Assembly: GCF_000725485.1 (NCBI RefSeq)
Contig: NZ_JOAG01000056.1
Location: forward strand, 1 to 58,145
Direction: 5' to 3'
DNA: 58,145 nt
From: Nonomuraea candida
Lineage (GTDB): Bacteria; Actinomycetota; Actinomycetes; Streptosporangiales; Streptosporangiaceae
Shown in pieces: positions 15,253 to 22,686 of the stretch. The notes under the pieces are model-generated. The model ran no database searches. It saw only the letters and a program-made list of their open reading frames with translations, and had not been told where the DNA came from. Position 1 is the stretch's first letter. Each line of letters starts with the position of its first letter. The position numbers and the translations under genes were made by a program.

Positions 15253-15695
15253 GCTTCGCACGGCAGCCGGAGACCCCCTCGTTCTCGGTGGTGCTGACCG
15301 GCCTGGAGGGCGGTGGCTCCTACGAGTGGTACGCCGAGCTGCGCGACCCGGCGGGGCACGTGACCCGCAGCGCCGTCAGCGCCTTCACCCTGGCCGAGAC
15401 GCCGGCGCCGCCCGCCTGGGACGCCGGGACGGCCTACCCGGCGGGCCACGAGGTGACCTATGGCGGCGCCGTCTGGCGGGCGTCGTGGTGGACCCGGGGC
15501 CAGCGGCCCGGCGACCCGAACGGGCCGTGGCAGGAGATCGCCACGACCGGCGACGGCACCGCGCTCTGGACGCCGACGCGCGTGTTCGTCGCCGGTGACG
15601 TGGTGGAGCACCGCGGCCGGCGGTACGAGGCCGCGTGGTGGACCCGCAACCAGGAGCCGGGCAACCCGCACGGCCCGTGGCGTCCCCTGACCTGA
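15249..15695 (+). pseudogene. Tail of a secreted enzyme: partial beta domain plus two CBM5/12 chitin-binding modules
   Basis: A 148-residue frame. Residues about 57-95 and 106-146 are two ChtBD3/CBM5/12 modules, each with W-x(n)-Y-x-x-G-x-x-V-x-x-x-G-x-x-(W/Y)-x-A-x-W-W-T-R and P-G-(D/N)-P-x-G-P-W. The first 50 residues (L-T-G-L-E-G-G-G-S-Y-E-W-Y-A-E-L-R-D-P-A-G) look like the end of a beta-sandwich such as Fn3. There is no signal peptide and no catalytic domain, so this appears to be the 3' end of a larger secreted enzyme gene joined to the preceding hypothetical gene. Confidence 0.7.
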
Positions 15696-15798
15696 CCCGC
15701 GACCGGCTCGCGGCCCCGGACCCGACCGTGCGGGGCCGCCCACCGGTCGGCCACCGCGTCCCCCCGGCCGTCCCCGCCGGACAGTCCCCTCGGCCCGC

Positions 15799-16956
15799 TC
15801 ACGGTACGGCCTCGAACTCGTCGTTGTGCTGGCCGAGCAGGGGGGCCGGGCCGCGTGGGCGCAGGGGGACGCCGTCCAGGACGACGCCGTTGCCGGTGAC
15901 GGTGACCGTCCGCTCCCCCGGCCCGGGGAACGGCACCTCGGTCAGGAAGCCGCGGTGGCGTACCTGGGCGAGGGCGAGCGCCTGCGGGACGGTGAGGATG
16001 CGGGCGGCGGGCACGCCCTCGCGGGAGAGGGTCTCCTCCCACTCCAGCGCGGTCCTGGCCCGCAGCGCCCGGTTGAGCTCGTGGTTGAGCTCGCGCCGGT
16101 GGGCCATGCGCGCCTCGCGCTCGGCGAAGCGCGGGTCGGCGGGCAGGTCGGGCCGCCCGACGAGGCGGCACAGCGTCTCGAACTGGCGCTGCTGGTTGGC
16201 GGCGACGTTGAGCGGCCCGTCGGCGGCCTCGAACGTGCCGGAGGGCGCGGCGGTGGCGTTCTGGTCGCCCATCGGCTCCGGCTCGACCCCGCTGATGAGG
16301 TAGTTGGACACCGTCCAGCCCATCGCGGAGATCGACGCCTCCAGCATCGACAGGTCCAGGAAGCAGCCCTGCCCGGTGCGGTGCCGTCCGGCCAGCGCGG
16401 CGGAGATCGCCAGCGCGGCCATCAGCCCGCCGATGGTGTCGCAGACGGGGAAGCCCACCCGCAGGGGCGCGGTGGCGGGGGTGCCGGTGACGCTCATCAT
16501 GCCGGACAGCCCCTGGATGATCTGGTCGTAGGCGGGGGCCGCGCTCATCGGGCCGCTCTGCCCGAAGCCGGAGATGGCGCAGTGGACGAGGCCGGGGTTG
16601 AGCGCCCGCAGGCGCTCCCAGCCGTAGCCCAGCCTGGTCATCACCCCGGCGCGGAAGTTCTCCAGCAGCACGTCGGCGCCGGTGACCAGCGACTCGAAGG
16701 AGGCCCGCCCGGCCAGGCTCTTGAGGTCGAGCTCGACCGACTTCTTGCCGGCGTTCTGGGCGAGGAAGGAGGTGCCCACCAGCTCCCGGTTGAGCCCGGG
16801 GTCGGGGCCGAGCCGCCGGGCCAGGTCGCCCCTCCCGGGCAGCTCCACCTTGACCACCTCCGCGCCGAACAGCGTCAGCTGATAAGCGCAGTACGGCCCG
16901 GCCAGCACGTTGGTGAGGTCAACGACCTTGACGCCGTCCAGTGGCAACTGCTGCAT
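15799..16956 (-). CDS. CaiB/BaiF family (class III) CoA transferase
   Basis: A 385-residue cytoplasmic enzyme that moves CoA between carboxylic acids. The N-terminus G-V-K-V-V-D-L-T-N-V-L-A-G-P-Y, the E-N-F-R-A-G-V segment and Asp173 in R-V-G-F-P-V-C-D-T-I-G-G (the position of the catalytic aspartate of formyl-CoA transferase) are clear. Length is normal. It begins inside the 3' end of the IclR gene (38-bp overlap). Its place beside a quinate/shikimate catabolic set suggests activation of an aromatic or alicyclic acid, but the substrate is unknown. Confidence 0.9.
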   Translation of the reverse strand: MQQLPLDGVKVVDLTNVLAGPYCAYQLTLFGAEVVKVELPGRGDLARRLGPDPGLNRELVGTSFLAQNAGKKSVELDLKSLAGRASFESLVTGADVLLENFRAGVMTRLGYGWERLRALNPGLVHCAISGFGQSGPMSAAPAYDQIIQGLSGMMSVTGTPATAPLRVGFPVCDTIGGLMAALAISAALAGRHRTGQGCFLDLSMLEASISAMGWTVSNYLISGVEPEPMGDQNATAAPSGTFEAADGPLNVAANQQRQFETLCRLVGRPDLPADPRFAEREARMAHRRELNHELNRALRARTALEWEETLSREGVPAARILTVPQALALAQVRHRGFLTEVPFPGPGERTVTVTGNGVVLDGVPLRPRGPAPLLGQHNDEFEAVP

Positions 16957-17428
16957 GCGCCCTCCATGGGGTCAGCTCAGTGGATGGTCGAACCCCGCGC
17001 TCCGACATGCGCTTGGCGGCCTCGCGCAGATCCGCGGTGAACTCCTCGACGCGTTCCTCGGTGGAGCGGACGGTGGGGCCGCTGAGCGTCAGCGCCGCCA
17101 CGGTCGCCCGCGAGCCACCGGTGACGGGAACGGCGACCGCCGACAGGCCGGGCTCGCGTTCGCCGTGGCTGACCGCGTGTCCGGCGCGGGCCGCCTCCTC
17201 GATCCAGCGCCGCAGCGTGGCCAGGTGCGCGGCGCCGCCGGGGGAGGCGCGGGCCACGCGCTGGAGCAGCCGCAGGGCCGTGGTCTTGGCCAGCCCGGTC
17301 TCGTCGACGACCTCGCGGATCGTCAGCGTCCGGCGGTCCTCGGTGAGCAGGGAGAGGATGTCGAACGCGCGCTGGACGCTGCGCACACCCCCGCTCTCCC
17401 CCGGCTCGGCAGGAAGGGTTGCAGGCAC
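16919..17428 (-). CDS. IclR-family regulator with a deleted effector domain
   Basis: About 169 residues from the GTG at 17428. The winged helix-turn-helix is intact (V-Q-R-A-F-D-I-L-S-L-L, V-D-E-T-G-L-A-K-T-T-A-L-R-L-L-Q), but it runs straight into R-A-S-P-G-G-A-A-H-L-A-T-L-R-R-W and the last third of an IclR effector domain (G-H-A-V-S-H-G-E-R-E-P-G-L-S-A-V-A-V-P-V). Intact IclR proteins are 250-260 residues, so about 85 are missing in frame. The tail after S-E-R-G continues into the CoA transferase gene. An upstream ATG at 17515 lies inside a palindrome and is a less likely start. Confidence 0.75.
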   Translation of the reverse strand: MPATLPAEPGESGGVRSVQRAFDILSLLTEDRRTLTIREVVDETGLAKTTALRLLQRVARASPGGAAHLATLRRWIEEAARAGHAVSHGEREPGLSAVAVPVTGGSRATVAALTLSGPTVRSTEERVEEFTADLREAAKRMSERGVRPSTELTPWRAHAAVATGRRQGR

Positions 17429-17497
17429 GGATCCTCGCCAGTGCTCGAAGGTGAACCCGTCGCCCACCTCCTCACGGCTCCGTACGCTAACACCGGT

Positions 17498-17529
17498 CCG
17501 CGTGATGGTCCACATGCACCATCACGCGG
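17498..17529. promoter_or_regulatory. 12-bp perfect inverted repeat upstream of iclR
   Basis: CCGCGTGATGGT (17498-17509) and ACCATCACGCGG (17518-17529) are exact complements separated by 8 bases. It lies about 70 bp before the chosen IclR start, a typical position for an autoregulatory operator. No second copy was noticed elsewhere in the island. Confidence 0.6.
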
Positions 17530-17644
17530 TTCATCCGGCCCTCTTGCGGAGCCTCCGGGGCGCTCCCACCGTGAGGCCGTCCACGGTGCGCAGCGCAAGA
17601 ACCACGGGCGGATCCACGGAATCGTCAGGCATGAAGACCAGAGG

Positions 17645-18421
17645 TCACGGGCTGATCAGCGCGACCTCCGGGCTCTGGCGCGGGAAACGGTCGAGCACCA
17701 GCGGGTCGTGGCCGGCGACCACCCGCCCGGGGTCGCCGGCCAGCTCGTTGACGCGGTCGAAGGCGCCGTACACGCCGGTCATGCTGTGCAGGATCGGGAA
17801 GGGGCGGTCGCCCTCGATGTTCTCGTAGAAGTGGGCGGCGTCGGAGGCCAGCACCACCCGGCCCCGGGCCGTCTCGACGCTGACCACCTGCATGCCCGCG
17901 GTGTGCCCGCCCACCAGGTGCACGCCGAGGCCGGGCACCACGGACGCGTCGCCGTCCACCACGCGCACCCGCCCGTCCTTCCGGGCGCGGGTGAGCCGGG
18001 CGAGGTCGTGGTCGTCGAGCAGCCACCGCTCGCGGGTGATGCGCCCGGCCCAGGGGCCGGTCCAGTAGTCGAGCTCGGCCCGCTGCACGACGTAGCGGGC
18101 CCGGGGGAACTCGTGGGCGGTGCCGGTGTGGTCGTAGTGCAGGTGGGTCAGCACCACGTGGTCCACCGACTCGGCGGCCACGCCCAGCTCGGCCAGGGCC
18201 TCGACCGGCGAGCAGCGGTAGTCCAGGCCGGCCACGCGCGCCGCCCGCTCCGGCGCGATGCCGGTGTCGACGACGACGGTGTGCTCGTCCGAGATCGCGG
18301 CCCACACGTAGTAGGAGGTCGGGTGCGGGCTCTCCCCGCCGGGCTGGTAGCCGTGGAAGTGCTCGCCGCGCCGGGCGTCGCGGCGCGCGTACCGCACGGC
18401 CAGCACGCGGAAGCGGCTCAC
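17645..18421 (-). CDS. Metallo-beta-lactamase-fold hydrolase
   Basis: A 258-residue protein with the zinc-binding signature T-H-L-H-Y-D-H-T-G, a later G-G-H-T-A-G-M and D-A-A-H ligand region and A-G-H-D-P near the end, resembling AHL-lactonase-type MBL proteins. It would hydrolyse a lactone, ester or thioester. Its GTG start (18421) overlaps the transporter stop codon as GTGA, so the two are translationally coupled. In this island a lactone or CoA-thioester from quinate-like substrates is a more natural guess than a quorum signal; this is inference. Confidence 0.88.
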   Translation of the reverse strand: MSRFRVLAVRYARRDARRGEHFHGYQPGGESPHPTSYYVWAAISDEHTVVVDTGIAPERAARVAGLDYRCSPVEALAELGVAAESVDHVVLTHLHYDHTGTAHEFPRARYVVQRAELDYWTGPWAGRITRERWLLDDHDLARLTRARKDGRVRVVDGDASVVPGLGVHLVGGHTAGMQVVSVETARGRVVLASDAAHFYENIEGDRPFPILHSMTGVYGAFDRVNELAGDPGRVVAGHDPLVLDRFPRQSPEVALISP

Positions 18422-19725
18422 GCCCTCACCGGCCCGGCGGGCCTGAGCCCGAGCCGCTCGGTCGGCACCCGGTACGTCTCCCGCCCGGTCGCGACGGCGG
18501 CCACGTTGATCAGGCACACGATCGCGGTGATGACCGAGACGCCGAGCCAGCTCCCGGGGCCGGTGCCGGCCACGGCGGTGGCCACGGTGGGCGCGAACCC
18601 GGCGATGGCGAAGCCGATCTGGGTGCCGATCGCCATGCCGGACAGCCGGACGCGGGTGGTGAACATCTCGCCGTAGAACGCCGGCCACACGGCGCTGGTG
18701 GCGCTGTGCACCACGCCGAACATGAGGATGCCGGTCACGAAGATCAGCACGTAGTCGCCGGCGGAGATCGACCACAGGTAGGCGAACATCAGCACCGCGC
18801 AGCCGAGCGAGCCGCCGATGAAGACCGGCTTGCGGCCGACCCGGTCCGACAGCCTGCCCCACAGCGGGATGGTGATCACCGCGGCGACGTTGGCCAGCAC
18901 GCCCACCCACAACATCGGCGTGCGCTCCAGGCCCATGGTGTTGACCGCGTACGACAGGGCGTGCACGGTGAAGATCGTGCTGACCGAGGCGATGACGGCG
19001 GCCACGACCACGCGCAGCACGTCACGCCAGTGCTCGCGGAAGAGCACCGCCAGCGGCAGCTTCGCCACGGTGTTGGTGGCGACCTCCTGCTCGAAGGCCG
19101 GCGTCTCTTCCAGCGTGCGCCGGATGACCAGCCCGGCCACGGCCACCGCGACGCTGAGCCAGAACGGCACCCGCCAGCCCCAGCTCAGCAGCTGCTCCTC
19201 GGGCAGCGCGGCGATCGGCAGGAAGATAGCCGTGGCGATGATCTGGCCGGCCTGGGTGCCGTTGAGCGTGAAGCTGGTGTAGAAGGCGCGCCGGTCCTCG
19301 GGGGCGTGCTCCAGCGTCATGGAGTTGGCGCCGGCCTGCTCGCCGGAGACGGAGAAGCCCTGCATCAGGCGGAGCAGCACGAGCAGGACCGGCGCGAGCA
19401 GGCCGGCCTGGTCGTAGGTGGGCAGGCAGCCGACCAGGAACGTGGAGCCGCCCATCATCACCAGCGTGGTGACCAGCACCCGTTTGCGGCCGAACCGGTC
19501 GCCGATGTGCCCCAGCACGAAGGCGCCGACGGGCCTGGCCAGGTAGCCGACGCCGAACGTGGCCAGCGCGAGCAGGGTGCCCGTGGCGGGCGAGGAGGCG
19601 GGGAAGAAGATCTTGTTGAAGACCAGCGCGGCGGCGGTGCCGTAGATGAAGAAGTCGTAGTACTCCAAGGCACTGCCGATCCAGGCCGCGATGGCCGCCT
19701 TGCGTGGTTTGCCGTGCACCGTCAC
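18418..19725 (-). CDS. MHS-family MFS transporter, probably for shikimate/quinate-type acids
   Basis: A 435-residue protein with about 12 membrane segments. The metabolite:H+ symporter signature is visible: S-A-L-E-Y-Y-D-F-F-I-Y-G in TM1, R-P-V-G-A-F-V-L-G-H-I-G-D-R-F-G-R-K-R after TM2 and R-L-M-Q-G-F-S-V-S-G-E in TM4. ShiA (shikimate) and ProP belong to this family. It shares a 26-bp upstream element with the dehydrogenase operon and is coupled to the MBL hydrolase, so uptake of the island's substrate is the likely role. Confidence 0.9.
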   Translation of the reverse strand: MTVHGKPRKAAIAAWIGSALEYYDFFIYGTAAALVFNKIFFPASSPATGTLLALATFGVGYLARPVGAFVLGHIGDRFGRKRVLVTTLVMMGGSTFLVGCLPTYDQAGLLAPVLLVLLRLMQGFSVSGEQAGANSMTLEHAPEDRRAFYTSFTLNGTQAGQIIATAIFLPIAALPEEQLLSWGWRVPFWLSVAVAVAGLVIRRTLEETPAFEQEVATNTVAKLPLAVLFREHWRDVLRVVVAAVIASVSTIFTVHALSYAVNTMGLERTPMLWVGVLANVAAVITIPLWGRLSDRVGRKPVFIGGSLGCAVLMFAYLWSISAGDYVLIFVTGILMFGVVHSATSAVWPAFYGEMFTTRVRLSGMAIGTQIGFAIAGFAPTVATAVAGTGPGSWLGVSVITAIVCLINVAAVATGRETYRVPTERLGLRPAGPVRA

Positions 19726-19768
19726 ACTCTGCTCCTCACGGCGGCTCGGGGGGTATTGCGTGACAGGA

Positions 19769-19794
19769 AAACTAACTCACCGGTTCGTACATTA
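19769..19794. promoter_or_regulatory. Shared 26-bp element, copy A (transporter promoter)
   Basis: The plus strand reads AAACTAACTCAC, six variable bases, then GTACATTA. The same two blocks with the same 6-base spacing occur inverted at 22513-22538. Copy A lies 44-69 bp before the transporter start codon. It is probably the operator of the island's regulator. Confidence 0.6.
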
Positions 19795-19843
19795 CAAGGG
19801 TGTTACCGCGCGGATCGGGCAGCAGAACGCCGGCCAGGCGGGC

Positions 19844-21571
19844 CTAGCGATGGGCCGCGTGCTGCACCGCCAGCCGGATGGGCGCGTTGACGGCCCCGTA
19901 ACCGCCGTAACCGCCGGTGCGCTGGACGATCTCGAAGAAGACCCGGCCCACGGTGACGGTGTAGAGGTGCAGGAACTCGCCGCCGCGCTCGTCGCGGTCG
20001 TAGAGCACGCCGAGCTCCCGCAGGGCGGGGTCCACGTCGTGGCGGGCCTCCAGGTCGTCGTAGTAGTTGGCGGGGATCGGCAGCAGCAGGCCGGGATGCT
20101 CCCGCCGCAGCCTGCGCGCCACGGCCAGGACGTCGTCGCAGGCCAGCGCCACGTGCTGCCAGGGGATGTCGGCCGCGCCGACCTGGGCCAGGTTGAGCAC
20201 CATGCGGACCGAGCCGTCGCCGGTGGACATGGCCCGGCTGCGCAGCAGGCCGTACGGGTCGGGCACCTCCAGGCTCTCCTGCGGGCGCAGGCCGAGCACG
20301 CTGCGGTAGAACAGCGCGGCCTCGTCGAAGTGGTGCCACGGCTGGGTGAGCGCCACGTGGTCGATGCCGGTGATCGGGCCGGGCGCCGGCGCGGCGGGGG
20401 TGAAGTCGGCGAGCCAGGCGTCGTCGCAGAAGAAGATCTCGGTGCCATCGGGCGCGGCCACCGCCTCCAGCCTGGCATCCTCGGGAGCGCGCTCGCGGGG
20501 CAGGACCGGCGAGAGCAGCGACTCGGCCCGCTTGGCGGCGCCGGCCGGGTCGGGGCCGTCCAGGCCGATGGCCAGCAGTGCGGGGTCGGCTCCGGTGGCG
20601 TTGAGCAGCAGCCGCGCGCCGCCCTGCGCCCACAGCTCGACCGGCTTGGTGGGATGCGTGCCCGTACGCGCGAAGCCCAGCGCGCCCAGCAGCCCGCCGA
20701 CCTCGCCGGTGCCCGACAGCTCGGCGAAGGCGAAGCCGGTCGGCACGGCCGGAGGCCCCTCCCCGTGCAGGCCCTGCTCCAGGGCGATGAGCGAGCGCAT
20801 GCCGTCCAGCGCCGTACGCTCCACCGACGCCTGGCGGAAGACGTCGTTGAACACCTCCAGCGACAGCGGCCCCGCGTAGCCGGCGCGCAGCGCGCTGGAG
20901 ACCAGCCCGGTCAGGTCGAAGTTGCCCTGCCCGGGGAAGCAGCGGTAGTGGCGGCTCCACTGCAGCACGTCCATGGCCAGCAGCGGCGCGTCGGCCAGCT
21001 GCAGGAAGAAGATCTTCTCGCCGGGGATCGCCTCGATGCCGATGGGGTCGGAGCCGCGCGAGAGGATGTGGAAGCTGTCCAGGCACACGCCCAGGTTCGG
21101 GTGGTCGGCCATGCGCACGACGCGCCAGGCGTGCAGATATTCGTTGACGTGCCGGCCCCAGGCCAGCGCTTCGTAGGCGATGCGGACGCCGTGCTCGGCG
21201 GCCCGCTCGGCCAGCAGCCGGAGCTGCCCGGCGGCCAGCTCGTCGTCGCCGATCGCGGACGGCGAGACGTTCGAGCAGACCAGCAGCAGGCCGGCGCCGA
21301 GCCGCTCCATCACCCGGAACTTGTGCTCGGCCCTGCGCAGGTTGCCCGCCAGCGTGCCGGCGTCCACCGCCTCGAAGTCGCGGAAGGGCTGGTAGAGGTC
21401 GATGCCGAGGCCGAGGTCGGCGGCCCTGGCGCGCACCTCCTCCGGTGACAGGGGGCTGGCCAGCAGGTCGTTCTCGAAGATCTCCACCCCGTCGAACCCG
21501 GCGGCGGCGATGGCCTCCAGCTTCTCGGCCAGCGTGCCGCTCACCGACACGGTGGCGATGGACTTGCGCAC
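19844..21571 (-). CDS. quiC1: 3-dehydroshikimate dehydratase with C-terminal HPPD-like domain (QuiC1 type)
   Basis: A 575-residue two-domain enzyme converting 3-dehydroshikimate to protocatechuate. Residues 1-265 are a xylose-isomerase-like TIM barrel with metal ligands Glu134 (YEALAWG), Asp165 (VCLDSFH), Gln191 (FFLQLADAP) and Glu239 (SLEVFND); these numbers coincide with those I recall for Pseudomonas QuiC1. Residues from about 410 are a VOC/4-hydroxyphenylpyruvate dioxygenase-like domain (I-D-H-V-A-L, H-V-A-L-A, F-F-E-I-V-Q-R). The GTG start has GGAGG five bases upstream. It follows the dehydrogenase gene by 10 bp, in the same operon. Confidence 0.93.
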   Translation of the reverse strand: MRKSIATVSVSGTLAEKLEAIAAAGFDGVEIFENDLLASPLSPEEVRARAADLGLGIDLYQPFRDFEAVDAGTLAGNLRRAEHKFRVMERLGAGLLLVCSNVSPSAIGDDELAAGQLRLLAERAAEHGVRIAYEALAWGRHVNEYLHAWRVVRMADHPNLGVCLDSFHILSRGSDPIGIEAIPGEKIFFLQLADAPLLAMDVLQWSRHYRCFPGQGNFDLTGLVSSALRAGYAGPLSLEVFNDVFRQASVERTALDGMRSLIALEQGLHGEGPPAVPTGFAFAELSGTGEVGGLLGALGFARTGTHPTKPVELWAQGGARLLLNATGADPALLAIGLDGPDPAGAAKRAESLLSPVLPRERAPEDARLEAVAAPDGTEIFFCDDAWLADFTPAAPAPGPITGIDHVALTQPWHHFDEAALFYRSVLGLRPQESLEVPDPYGLLRSRAMSTGDGSVRMVLNLAQVGAADIPWQHVALACDDVLAVARRLRREHPGLLLPIPANYYDDLEARHDVDPALRELGVLYDRDERGGEFLHLYTVTVGRVFFEIVQRTGGYGGYGAVNAPIRLAVQHAAHR

Positions 21572-21581
21572 GGTTCCTCCT

Positions 21582-22427
21582 TCAGACGGCGATGAGGTCG
21601 GTCAGGTGGGCGAGCATCCGCTCGGCGTCCGGCTCGCGGCCGGTGAACAGCCGGAAGGCGTGCACGGCCTGGAAAACGACCATGCCGCCGCCGTCCAGCG
21701 TCCGGCAGCCGAGCGCCCGCGCCTGCTTGAGCAGCTCGGTCTCCAGCGGCCGGTAGACGATGTCGGCCACCCACAGGCCGGGATGGAGCAGCTCGGCGGG
21801 CAGCGGCAGGCCCGGATGGTGCGCCATCCCGGTCGGGGTCGCGTGCACCAGCCCTTCGGCCCCGGGCAGCAGCTCCGGCAGCTCGGCCGGGACCGCGTGG
21901 CGGGCGCGGCCGGCGCCGAAGCGGCCGGTCAGCTCGCCGGCGAGGGCGCGCGCCCGCGCCGGGTCGGCGTCGACCACGGTGATCCGGTCGGCGCCCATGG
22001 TGAGCAGCGCGTGCGCGACCGCGGCGCCCGCGCCGCCGGCCCCGAGCTGCACGACCCGCCGGGTGGGCGCGTCGGGCAGGCCGCGCGCGAACGACTCGGC
22101 GAAGCCCGTCCAGTCGGTGTTGTGCCCGATGGCCCGGTCGCCGTCGAACACCACGGTGTTGACCGCGCCGAGCATGCGGGCGTCCGGGGAGAGCTCGTCC
22201 AGGTGCGGGATGACCACCTGTTTGCAGGGGTGGGTGACGTTGAGCCCGTCGTAGCCGAACCGCCGCGCCGTACGGACCAGCTCGCGCACGTCCGCGCCCA
22301 TCCGGTCGGTGTCGAGCAGCCGGTAGACGAGATGCAGCCCGTGGTGGACGGCCTCCTGCTCGTGCAGCGGCGGGCTCAAGGAGGGGCCGATGCCCGAGCC
22401 GATCAACCCGACCAGGAATGAATCCAT
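21582..22427 (-). CDS. Quinate/shikimate dehydrogenase, catabolic AroE/QsuD type
   Basis: A 281-residue NAD(P)-dependent dehydrogenase. Substrate-binding motifs are visible: S-L-S-P near the start, N-V-T-H-P-C-K-Q (catalytic Lys) and N-T-D-W-T-G-F (Asp), with the nucleotide loop G-A-G-G-A-G. N-V-T-H-P-x-K-Q in place of the N-V-T-x-P-F-K of biosynthetic AroE resembles the Corynebacterium catabolic quinate/shikimate dehydrogenase. V-V-D-A-D after beta-2 suggests NAD use. The ATG at 22427 is preferred over the GTG at 22430 because of its distance from GGGAG. It precedes quiC1, giving dehydroquinate/dehydroshikimate then protocatechuate. No dehydroquinate dehydratase is in the window. Confidence 0.92.
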   Translation of the reverse strand: MDSFLVGLIGSGIGPSLSPPLHEQEAVHHGLHLVYRLLDTDRMGADVRELVRTARRFGYDGLNVTHPCKQVVIPHLDELSPDARMLGAVNTVVFDGDRAIGHNTDWTGFAESFARGLPDAPTRRVVQLGAGGAGAAVAHALLTMGADRITVVDADPARARALAGELTGRFGAGRARHAVPAELPELLPGAEGLVHATPTGMAHHPGLPLPAELLHPGLWVADIVYRPLETELLKQARALGCRTLDGGGMVVFQAVHAFRLFTGREPDAERMLAHLTDLIAV

Positions 22428-22512
22428 CACGTCTCCCTTTCCAGCAGGTGCGACAGGCGTATGAGCGCCGGCGCGGGCACGCCGGGAACCAGGACCGCGG
22501 ACCCGGCCCTCC

Positions 22513-22538
22513 TAATGTACGTACTAGTGAGTTAGTTT
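22513..22538. promoter_or_regulatory. Shared 26-bp element, copy B (dehydrogenase/quiC1 promoter)
   Basis: Read on the minus strand this is AAACTAACTCAC-N6-GTACATTA, identical to copy A outside the six spacer bases (20 of 26 conserved by design). It lies 86-111 bp before the dehydrogenase start. The two copies have opposite orientation relative to their genes, which fits a regulator site better than a promoter hexamer pair. Confidence 0.6.
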
Positions 22539-22686
22539 GCCAGCTTCCATCCTGCCGCCCCCTCCCCGGCACGCCGTGGGCACGGTCCGGCCGGCTACCG
22601 GCGGGATTCGAGGTCCATCACGATTGCCCGCCCACGGACCCGAGCGAGTCCGCGCCCCCGGCCCGGTCCGGCTTGCCCGACGGGGA

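Noticed and set aside
19691..21448. Plus-strand frame of 585 codons opposite quiC1
   Set aside because: The minus-strand frame has complete catalytic motifs at expected positions; the plus frame has none.
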